Source of the DNA: Clostridiales bacterium
GTDB lineage: Bacteria; Bacillota; Clostridia; Lachnospirales; Anaerotignaceae
NCBI GenBank assembly: GCA_019423725.1
Contig: JAHZAW010000034.1
Coordinates: 1-56,273, forward strand
DNA length: 56,273 nucleotides
Direction of reading: 5' to 3'
Shown here: in pieces, positions 49,765 through 56,273 of the stretch
Layout of the letters: every line of letters starts with the position of its first letter
Numbering within the stretch: the first letter of the stretch is position 1
The notes under the pieces: model-generated
The model's input: the letters and a program-made list of their open reading frames with translations, nothing else
Database searches by the model: none
Told to the model about the DNA's origin: nothing
Position numbers and translations under genes: made by a program

Positions 49765-51816
49765 TTAATTTGTTTCTTTATCTGCAAGTTTTTCAAGTAT
49801 CAGGTTGCTTCTCTCGATGAACTTAGCCATTTCCTCTGAGGTAAGGGGTTTTTGTCCCATCAGAGCCAGGTCATAAACCTGACGGCATATCAGCTTTGTC
49901 TCATCTTCTTTGCCGGGTTTATTTTTGAGCTCTTCAAGAGCCTTTATAAGTTTATTGTTTCCATTTAGTATAAGAGTTTCCTCCACTACTGTATTTCCGT
50001 AAAGAGTTTTGAGATTATCATCATACTTATAAGTCTCAAGCATATCCATCAGACGGCGTTCTTTCTCTGAAAGGAGGATCATTGCCGATATGGAAGGATC
50101 TTTTATGTTCTCAACCTTTACATTGAGCTTATCCTTTGAGAGGATGCCTGAGAACAATGTTTTGAATTCGCTGTTAAGTTCTTCGTTTGTTTCGTTATTG
50201 CTTTTAAGGGTGTCTGAAAGGTCGGAATCTATCCTCTCCATTGTAAACTTGCCTTCTGCTCTGTATTCCAGATAGTTGACAAAGGGCTTATCTATGGCAG
50301 AAGGGAGAATCAAGGCTTCCATACCCTGGCTCTTGAAGAGGTTGATATACTGTATCTGCTGGTTCTCATCGTTTACATAGTATACTTTATTGCCGTTCTT
50401 TTCCTTATTGTCCTCTATATATTCATCAAGGGTCTTATGTTTGCCCTCGGTAGTCTTGTAAAGGAGGGAGCCTTTGATCTTATCGTAAAATTTGTCTTCC
50501 TTCATACTTCCGTATTTGAAAAACAGGTTGATGTCATCACAGAATTTTTCATATTCCTCGCGGTCGTTTTTGAAAAGTGAATTGATCTTATCAGCAACTT
50601 TTTTAGTGATGTATGTTGACATCTTTGCGGCATAGCCGTCATTTTGCAGCGCACTCCTCGAAACGTTCAGCGGAAGGTCGGGGCAGTCTATCACGCCTTT
50701 AAGAATAAGAAGAAATTCAGGGATAACTTCTTTTATATTATCCGCGATATACACCTGGTTAGAATAGAGTTTAACGATGCCGTCAACGGCTTCCATATCG
50801 CTCATCAGGCGGGGAAAATAAAGTATTCCCTTAAGTCTGAAGGGATAATCCATGTTCAGATGGATCCAGAACAGGGGATCTTTAGTATCATTGAACATGT
50901 GTCGGTAAAGTTCTTTGTACTGATCGTCACTGCACTGTGACGGATTTCTCAGCCAAAGGGGATTGGTTTCGTTAAGCGGAAGCCTTTCGGGTTCTTTTTC
51001 TGTTTCCTTGTCTTCATCTTTTTCATCTTCGGTATCTTTACCGGATTCTTTTTTAAGAATGTCTGCAAGTTCATCAGCTGAAGTTACAACTTTACGATTT
51101 TTGTCATCGGCTCCCTCCTCAGACTTATCGTTTCCGTTGCTCACTTCATCTCCTTTGTCATCGACTTCCTCATTTTCTACTGTGTCGAAATAAATTTCAA
51201 CAGGCATATATTCGCAGTATTTTTTAAGTGCCTCGTATAATACCGCCTCGTCGGCGAACTCCTCACCGTCCTTGCCAAGATACATTGTAATGGTAGTTCC
51301 ATGGGTCTGTCTTGTACCGGGCTCCATCTCATAGTCGATGCCGCCCTCACATATCCATTTAGCGCTTTCAGAACCTTCCTTATATGAAAGGGAGTCTATC
51401 TCCACCTTATCGGCTACCATAAATGCTGAGTAAAATCCAAGTCCGAAATGTCCGATTATATCGTTCTGTTCGTCCTCTGACTTCTCGCCGTATTTTGCCA
51501 AAAAGTCTGTGGCTCCTGAAAATGCTATCTGGTTTATATACTTCTTTATTTCATCGGCTGTCATACCGATACCGTTATCCGATACCCTGATTATCTTATT
51601 TTCGGGATCGCATTCAACTTCTATTGAGAACTTCTCGTCATCGGGGATATTGTCAGCCTCAACCAGTGACATAAGTTTTTTAAGTTTTGTAACAGCATCG
51701 CAGCCGTTTGATACTATTTCTCGGATAAAAATATCCTTATCCGTATAAAGCCATTTTTTTATGATAGGTAAAAAATTTTCACTGTTAATAGATAAATTTC
51801 CTTTTTCCTGATTCAT
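49765..51816 (-). CDS. htpG: Molecular chaperone HtpG (Hsp90) with a charged linker
   Basis: A 683-residue Hsp90. The N-terminal GHKL ATPase domain shows REIVSNGCDAV (near 32), DNGIGM (near 80) and GHFGLGFYSAFMVAD (near 122). The middle and C-terminal dimerisation domains follow. E. coli HtpG is about 624 residues; the excess is mostly an acidic/Lys-rich insert at about residues 213-278, between the N and middle domains, where eukaryotic Hsp90 has its charged linker. The first helix has NGCDAV in place of the usual NASDA. The start is set by the ATG at 51816. Promoter TTGACA-16-TACAAT (51890-51863, minus strand) and a CIRCE operator lie upstream. Confidence 0.96.
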   Translation of the reverse strand: MNQEKGNLSINSENFLPIIKKWLYTDKDIFIREIVSNGCDAVTKLKKLMSLVEADNIPDDEKFSIEVECDPENKIIRVSDNGIGMTADEIKKYINQIAFSGATDFLAKYGEKSEDEQNDIIGHFGLGFYSAFMVADKVEIDSLSYKEGSESAKWICEGGIDYEMEPGTRQTHGTTITMYLGKDGEEFADEAVLYEALKKYCEYMPVEIYFDTVENEEVDDKGDEVSNGNDKSEEGADDKNRKVVTSADELADILKKESGKDTEDEKDEDKETEKEPERLPLNETNPLWLRNPSQCSDDQYKELYRHMFNDTKDPLFWIHLNMDYPFRLKGILYFPRLMSDMEAVDGIVKLYSNQVYIADNIKEVIPEFLLILKGVIDCPDLPLNVSRSALQNDGYAAKMSTYITKKVADKINSLFKNDREEYEKFCDDINLFFKYGSMKEDKFYDKIKGSLLYKTTEGKHKTLDEYIEDNKEKNGNKVYYVNDENQQIQYINLFKSQGMEALILPSAIDKPFVNYLEYRAEGKFTMERIDSDLSDTLKSNNETNEELNSEFKTLFSGILSKDKLNVKVENIKDPSISAMILLSEKERRLMDMLETYKYDDNLKTLYGNTVVEETLILNGNNKLIKALEELKNKPGKEDETKLICRQVYDLALMGQKPLTSEEMAKFIERSNLILEKLADKETN

Positions 51817-51862
51817 CGTTAGTTACTGCCTCCGGTATTGCTTAAATATTGTTTCTAACCTT

Positions 51863-51924
51863 ATTGTAGCACTAAAAAAGTAAATGTCAATAGAAAATTA
51901 GCACTCGTTTGACGAGAGTGCTAA
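51863..51924 (-). promoter_or_regulatory. htpG promoter and perfect CIRCE (HrcA) operator
   Basis: CIRCE TTAGCACTC-N9-GAGTGCTAA at 51898-51924 matches the consensus exactly. It lies eight bases upstream of the -35 TTGACA (51890-51885). The -10 TACAAT is at 51868-51863. HrcA repression of htpG and heat induction are expected; hrcA itself is not in the window. Confidence 0.93.
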
Positions 51925-51985
51925 TAAAAATTGTACAAATATAAATACAATCGGTGTTTTATGGGTTTAAAGCCTCTACAAGGGC

Positions 51986-52024
51986 AAAAAAACGGCTGTC
52001 TCATTTAATTGAATGAGACAGCCG
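51986..52024 (-). terminator. Terminator of the pdp-deoB-comB operon
   Basis: On the minus strand: CGGCTGTCTCATT / AATGAGACAGCCG, perfect 13-bp stem, then seven T. It lies about 120 bases past comB; the sequence between holds no gene. Confidence 0.9.
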
Positions 52025-52146
52025 CAATAGGCCTTAAAATGCCATTTAAGGGGATTTTCAGGGGTACAGATTTTGATTGTGCAATATCACGAAAATAAAA
52101 ATTTAGTTAAAAATTTCCTTTAAAATAAAAGGCCCGTCAGCCCCCG

Positions 52147-52839
52147 TCAGATCCTTATCTTTCTGAGCCTTAAAAGCCCCTGGGGAGTTTTTTCTACTCT
52201 GAGCACAAAATCAAATATGCCCACTAAAGTTGAAAGGAAGAAATCCCTTTCAGGGCACTGCTCCTGGTTGTCAGGACGGAAAAATCTCCTGCCTTCCAGA
52301 TCCCTGAGTTTTAAAAGACGGTCCTTTATGTCATAGTCCTCACCAAGGAGAAGGGCACGGATATATTCGGCGCACCATGTATCTTCCTCCGCTGGGGAGA
52401 GGGCGGCCTTGCCCATGCATACTATGGATACGTTTTCAGGAGCGGCCTTTTTGATGTAGCGCACTACGGCTGGAGCATTTACGAATGCTGCCGTTATTAT
52501 CTCGTCGGCGTTTACGGCATTTACTATGCCCTGGGTGCCGGCACTGGTGGTGTGCACTATGTTTTTGCCGCTGAAATCCGTGTGTTCTATGTTGGCGGGG
52601 GAGTTGCCGTAATCGAACCCCGGAACTATGACCTCGTTCCTTTCTCCCACCAGCAGACAGTTGGGAAGTATATCCTTCAGACGGAAGGCTTCTTCCACAC
52701 TGCCCACGGGATATATGGCCTCAGCTGAATTGTTCATTATGAAGCAGGCTGTGGTGAAGGCCCGGAAGACGTCTATCACCACTGTGAGGCCCTTTGCTTT
52801 TTTAGCTCCTTCCGTGAGCTGTAATATTTCTATGTTCAT
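52147..52839 (-). CDS. comB: ComB-family protein (2-phosphosulfolactate phosphatase-like)
   Basis: A 230-residue member of the ComB family. The named activity removes phosphate from 2-phosphosulfolactate in coenzyme M synthesis and needs Mg2+. Family stretches are VVIDVFRAFTTACFIMNN (residues 20-37), GFDYGNSPA (near 74) and HTTSAGTQGIVNA (near 95). The start overlaps the end of deoB by four bases (ATGA), so translation is coupled. No other coenzyme M or sulfonate genes are present, and clostridia are not known to need coenzyme M. The true substrate may be a different phosphate ester, perhaps linked to nucleoside breakdown. Confidence 0.88.
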   Translation of the reverse strand: MNIEILQLTEGAKKAKGLTVVIDVFRAFTTACFIMNNSAEAIYPVGSVEEAFRLKDILPNCLLVGERNEVIVPGFDYGNSPANIEHTDFSGKNIVHTTSAGTQGIVNAVNADEIITAAFVNAPAVVRYIKKAAPENVSIVCMGKAALSPAEEDTWCAEYIRALLLGEDYDIKDRLLKLRDLEGRRFFRPDNQEQCPERDFFLSTLVGIFDFVLRVEKTPQGLLRLRKIRI

Positions 52840-54017
52840 TTTAATATGTCCTTTAAGAAGCTTTCAGCGCCAAAACGCTCGTCAAGACCAAGATATTCAG
52901 CAATGGTTGCACCAACATCAGCAAATGACTTTCTTACTCCAAGGTCAACGCCTTCCTTTACCTTTGCTCCGCATACAAGGAGGGGAACATATTCCCTTGA
53001 ATGGTCAGTGCTTGGTGTTGTGGGGTCGCAGCCGTGGTCAGCGGTTATGATAAGTATGTCGTCTTCCTTCATGGCTGCTCTTATTTCGGGGAGCTTGCTG
53101 TCAAAGTACATAACAGCCTCAGCATAACCCTTAACATCGTTTCTGTGGCCATAGATCATATCAGTGTCCACAAGGTTTGTGAAAAGAAGTCCCTCAAAGT
53201 CTTTTTTAAGGAATTCTATGGTCTTGTCGATACCGTCGTTGTTGTTGGTAGTATGGTCTGTTACTGTCATTCCTCTGTGCTCAAATATATCCTCTATCTT
53301 TCCGATGGCAGCCACGGTCATTCCTTTTTCCTTTATAAGATCAAGTACTGTGGTGGATGTGGGAGCCAGTGAGAAATCCTTTCTTCTTTCTGTTCTTGTG
53401 AAATTTCCGTTTCCTTTTCCGATGAAGGGCCTTGCTATTACCCTGGCAACGGCATAATCACCCACAAGGAGCTCCCTTGCTGTCTCGCATATCTTATAGA
53501 GCTCGTCAACGGGTATAACGTCCTCATGGCAGGCTATCTGGAATACGGAGTCAGCTGATGTGTAAACAATGGGATATCCTGTTTTTACATGCTCGTCTCC
53601 CAGTTCATTTATTATTGTCGTACCTGAAGCGGCACAGTTTCCAAGGGTCTTGCGGCCGATGGCTGCTTCGAATTTATCCATGATCTCCCTGGGAAAGCCT
53701 GTTTCTGTAAATGTGGGGAAGGGATTTTCCGTAACTATTCCGGCGATCTCCCAATGTCCTGTTGTAGTGTCCTTTCCGTTGGATTTTTCAAACATCTTTC
53801 CATAGCATCCCTTGGGTGAGTCTGTCTTTCCAAGAAGATATATGTCGTCTCCTTCGATATTTCCAAGACCGAGGGAAGCCATATTGGGCACCTCAAAGGC
53901 TGGGTAGTTCTTCTTTATATTTACCAGTGTGTTGGAACCTTCGTCTCCGTATTTTGCTGCGTCGGGAAGTTCACCTATGCCCACACTGTCAAGTACGATA
54001 ATTGCTGCTCTTTTCAT
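52836..54017 (-). CDS. deoB: Phosphopentomutase
   Basis: A 393-residue alkaline-phosphatase-superfamily enzyme of the usual length. It interconverts (deoxy)ribose 1- and 5-phosphate. Metal-site segments are IVLDSVGIGELPDA (N-terminus) and TADHGCDPTTPSTDHSREYV (near 325-345), and TTTGHWEIAGI lies near 85. GGAGG precedes the ATG. It lies 11 bases after the nucleoside phosphorylase, which makes deoxyribose 1-phosphate, and upstream of comB. Confidence 0.97.
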   Translation of the reverse strand: MKRAAIIVLDSVGIGELPDAAKYGDEGSNTLVNIKKNYPAFEVPNMASLGLGNIEGDDIYLLGKTDSPKGCYGKMFEKSNGKDTTTGHWEIAGIVTENPFPTFTETGFPREIMDKFEAAIGRKTLGNCAASGTTIINELGDEHVKTGYPIVYTSADSVFQIACHEDVIPVDELYKICETARELLVGDYAVARVIARPFIGKGNGNFTRTERRKDFSLAPTSTTVLDLIKEKGMTVAAIGKIEDIFEHRGMTVTDHTTNNNDGIDKTIEFLKKDFEGLLFTNLVDTDMIYGHRNDVKGYAEAVMYFDSKLPEIRAAMKEDDILIITADHGCDPTTPSTDHSREYVPLLVCGAKVKEGVDLGVRKSFADVGATIAEYLGLDERFGAESFLKDILK

Positions 54018-54028
54018 GTTTTATCCTC

Positions 54029-55333
54029 CTATTTGATAATATCAAGTATAAGTTTTGGTATAGACGGTCTTTCGTCCTTTATGGTTATGGAATCCTTAAA
54101 ATATCTGGCTGCTGAGAGGCATTTTTCCTCCGTGGCGGAATATATCTCGCCAAGGGGATCTCCTTTTTTCACCTGGTCTCCCAGACGCACCTTCATTATT
54201 ATGCCAGCTCCGAAATCTATGGCGTCCTCCTTTGCGGCTCTGCCCGCACCCGTCTCCATGGATGCACGGCCTATGCCTGCGGTATTCATGGAGTAGATAT
54301 ATCCGTCCCTGTCAGCTGTCACCACAGTTTTTGCAGGTGAATGGGGAAGGAGAGAATAGTCATCAATTATGGCCGGGTCTCCACCCTGCTGTACGAGAAG
54401 TTCACGGAATTTGGCAAGGCCCTTTCCGTTTTGGATATTCTCCAAAAGCATCTTTTTGCCTTCCTCAAATGATGAGGCCTTTTCAGCGCTCATAAGCATA
54501 AGTGAGCCCAGGGTAAGGGATACTTCCAGCAGATCTCCGGCAGCATTTCCCTTGAGTATCTCCATGGCTTCCTGTACTTCCAGAGAATTTCCGATGTACA
54601 TTCCCAGGGGCTGGTCCATTCCGCTTATGACTGCCGTTACCTTCCTGCCAACGGATCTTCCGATGTCAGCCATGGTCTTTGCCAGTTCTGTCGCTGATTC
54701 CTGGTCCTTCATGAATGCTCCGCTGCCGCATTTTACATCAAGCACGATGGCATCGGCTCCGGCGGCTATTTTTTTGGACATTATGCTTCCGGCGATGAGG
54801 GGTATGCTCTCAACGGTGCCCGTAACGTCCCTGAGGGCATAGAGTTTTTTGTCAGCGGGAGTAAGGTCATCGGTCTGGCTCATGAGTACTATGCCGCTTT
54901 TTCTGGCATATTCCAGAGCCTGCCTGCCGGATACGGAAATATTGAATCCGGGTATGGATTCCAGCTTATCCAGTGTGCCTCCGGAAAATCCCAGGCCCCT
55001 GCCGCTCATTTTTACCACGGGGACACCGCAGCTGGCAACCAGTGGTGCAAGTATAAGTGTAGTCGTATCGGCAACGCCTCCGGTGGAATGTTTGTCCACC
55101 TTTATGCCCTCCACCGATGAGAGGTCAAAGGTATCTCCAGAATCGGCCATTGCCAGTGTAAGCTCAGAGGTTTCTTCGTTGTCAAGATTTTGAAAATATA
55201 TGGCCATGAGCATGGCTGAGACCTGATAATCAGGTATGGATGAGTCAACGACGCCGTTTATGAAAAACTGTATCTCGTCCTTCGTAAGCTTTCCGCCGTC
55301 TCGTTTTTTTATGATAAGATCAACGATGTTCAT
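54029..55333 (-). CDS. pdp: Pyrimidine-nucleoside phosphorylase
   Basis: A 434-residue enzyme that splits (deoxy)uridine or thymidine with phosphate into the base and (deoxy)ribose 1-phosphate. The signature KHSTGGVADTTTLILAP (near 82), SGRGLGFSGGTLDKLESIPG (near 109) and the C-terminal PYNP domain are present. KHSTGGVAD fits both Pdp and DeoA; the length fits the Firmicute Pdp. AAAGGAGG precedes the ATG. It is the first gene of the pdp-deoB-comB operon. Confidence 0.95.
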   Translation of the reverse strand: MNIVDLIIKKRDGGKLTKDEIQFFINGVVDSSIPDYQVSAMLMAIYFQNLDNEETSELTLAMADSGDTFDLSSVEGIKVDKHSTGGVADTTTLILAPLVASCGVPVVKMSGRGLGFSGGTLDKLESIPGFNISVSGRQALEYARKSGIVLMSQTDDLTPADKKLYALRDVTGTVESIPLIAGSIMSKKIAAGADAIVLDVKCGSGAFMKDQESATELAKTMADIGRSVGRKVTAVISGMDQPLGMYIGNSLEVQEAMEILKGNAAGDLLEVSLTLGSLMLMSAEKASSFEEGKKMLLENIQNGKGLAKFRELLVQQGGDPAIIDDYSLLPHSPAKTVVTADRDGYIYSMNTAGIGRASMETGAGRAAKEDAIDFGAGIIMKVRLGDQVKKGDPLGEIYSATEEKCLSAARYFKDSITIKDERPSIPKLILDIIK

Positions 55334-55728
55334 AACAATGCCTCCTTTGCATATTTATATCTGTAGTATATCACAAAGGGTGTTTTTCTTCCACAAAAAA
55401 GATATTTGCTCCGGCGGCGTAAAAATATATGGATAATGTGCCATAAGATGTAACGGCACAAAAAATACTGGAAAATTTGTTGGAAAGGTTTTGTTCTAAT
55501 GGATAAGACATACAGGGAATTTTGTCTAAAAATAAAAAATTTTTGACATCTATTAGGCCAGGTTAAATGTAAATTAATCATTTGTTTTGTTTTTTTTCAT
55601 TCTTTGTTCATAATTTATACATAAAGTTATAGTATAGTATAGATGTATTAAAGATGATGCTTTGATACATACAGGAATCGCCCCATTTCTGTATAATACC
55701 CCCTTTAATTTAAAACTGTTTGCAAATG
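55334..55728. other. Intergenic region upstream of pdp
   Basis: No gene is seen. It should hold the pdp promoter on the minus strand (TATACT near 55358-55363, no good -35). The middle is AT-rich, with TTGACA at 55551-55556 on the plus strand and tandem TATAG repeats near 55629-55645. No known riboswitch is recognised. Confidence 0.4.
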
Positions 55729-55758
55729 AAAAGCACTCGGACCCCTTCGAGTGCTTTT
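55729..55758. terminator. Terminator after the IclR-family gene
   Basis: Perfect 11-bp stem AAAAGCACTCG / CGAGTGCTTTT with an eight-base loop, just past the stop of the minus-strand IclR gene. Confidence 0.88.
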
Positions 55759-55768
55759 TACTGTCTAA

Positions 55769-56273
55769 TTAAGCCTGATAGAGGCTTGTTTTTATATCAT
55801 CTATGGCTTTCTGATTATAAATTTTTGCCTTATCGGATATGGGGCACATAAATGAGAAAGCTCCTTTGACCTTTCCGTCCAGCCAGAGAGGGAAACTTAT
55901 GGTGAAATTTCCAAGAAGGAATTCCTCATCATGGGTGGAAACTCCTACTCGTCTTATTTTTTCCAGTTCTTTTCTGATTTCCGCCTCAGTGGCAAGGGTA
56001 GTCTTATTGAATTTGATTAGTTTTGCATGTTTGAAATATTCCTTCAGATCCTCTTCCGAGAGGGTTGAGAGAAGGAGCTTTCCCGGAGCCGAACAGTAGT
56101 GGTGTCTTTTCGGGTCAAAGAAAGCGTAATTCATATCCAGGTTTTGAACTAGGGTCTCCTTATGGATGATTATGTTATAAAATCCGCAGAAAACCGAGAT
56201 ATGGGTGGTCATATTGTATTTATAGGCCAGAGTATGCATCAGCTCCACATATTTTTCAGAAAATGGATGTCTG
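55769..56273 (-). CDS. IclR-family transcriptional regulator, C-terminal part (truncated by window edge)
   Basis: The frame is open to the window edge, giving 168 residues of the effector-binding domain of an IclR regulator. HHYCSAPGKLLLSTLSEEDL and GVSTHDEEFLLGNFTISFPL are the conserved ligand-pocket segments. The N-terminal winged helix lies outside the window. The ligand is unknown; it ends with its own terminator, facing the nucleoside operon's upstream region. Confidence 0.9.
   Translation of the reverse strand, partial: RHPFSEKYVELMHTLAYKYNMTTHISVFCGFYNIIIHKETLVQNLDMNYAFFDPKRHHYCSAPGKLLLSTLSEEDLKEYFKHAKLIKFNKTTLATEAEIRKELEKIRRVGVSTHDEEFLLGNFTISFPLWLDGKVKGAFSFMCPISDKAKIYNQKAIDDIKTSLYQA

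Noticed and set aside
55729..55758. GCACTC...GAGTGC repeat resembling CIRCE
   Set aside because: The spacing between GCACTC and GAGTGC is 10, not 9; the outer bases are AAAA/TTTT, and it lies just after a stop codon. It reads as a terminator.
1..56273. CRISPR arrays, insertion sequences, prophage, rRNA or tRNA genes
   Set aside because: No spaced direct repeats, transposase, integrase or phage genes, and no rRNA- or tRNA-like sequences were seen when reading both strands by eye.

Overview
The window reads as chromosomal DNA of an anaerobic Clostridia-type Firmicute. Signs are strong Shine-Dalgarno sites before nearly every gene, many hairpin-plus-T terminators, a T-box leader before alaS, a perfect CIRCE element, a six-gene Rnf complex, and clostridial families such as DUF4364, DUF711/ACT and C_GCAxxG_C_C. 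Most genes use many ATA and AGG codons. The rnf genes, ilvD, osmC and the cupin instead use ATC, GTT and CTT/CTC-rich codons, which suggests high expression. I cannot name the species; the order Peptostreptococcales/Eubacteriales is a guess. I saw no prophage, transposon, CRISPR array, rRNA or tRNA.

Layout. 1-5.1 kb: end of an unknown gene, a LysR regulator, a CaiB/AMACR-type acyl-CoA enzyme, a TetR regulator and a PutP-type Na+/solute symporter. 5.1-9.3 kb: a lipoate/redox group, with lipoate-protein ligase divergent from an OsmC-family protein, a cupin, and a dihydrolipoamide dehydrogenase carrying its own lipoyl domain. No 2-oxoacid dehydrogenase or glycine-cleavage gene lies beside it. 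9.4-15.7 kb: an AI-2E-family permease, an SDR oxidoreductase, a MATE exporter, a secreted protein of unknown function, a small membrane protein and a TraX-family protein. 15.7-20.3 kb (minus strand): rpoN, then the T-box-controlled alaS.

20.5-25.9 kb: rnfCDGEAB, the ferredoxin:NAD+ oxidoreductase ion pump. 25.9-32.6 kb: an NCS2 purine permease behind a possible structured leader, ACT + DUF711, a PepD-type peptidase, a second AI-2E permease and an RseC-like redox membrane protein. 32.7-36.3 kb: a FadR-type regulator divergent from a 3-hydroxyacyl-CoA-dehydrogenase-family gene and ilvD. 36.5-41.4 kb: DUF4364, a TIGR01212-type radical SAM protein, recD2 and a ComF-type phosphoribosyltransferase. 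41.4-46.2 kb: a Ca2+-type P-ATPase, a C_GCAxxG_C_C protein and, convergent to them, an unusual protein with a propeller-like N-terminus, a Met/Gly/Ser-rich linker and a coiled coil. 46.2-49.6 kb: a P1B metal ATPase and csoR, each with a CsoR-type palindrome at its promoter, and a TetR regulator. 49.7-51.9 kb: htpG with a CIRCE site and a long charged linker. 52.1-55.3 kb: the nucleoside operon pdp-deoB with a comB homologue attached. The window ends inside an IclR-family regulator.

The most interesting proposals are the self-contained lipoate redox group (5.1-9.0 kb), the comB homologue coupled to nucleoside catabolism, the FadR/HAD/dehydratase cluster, the linker-containing HtpG, the propeller/coiled-coil protein and the NCS2 leader. 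None is proven by sequence alone.
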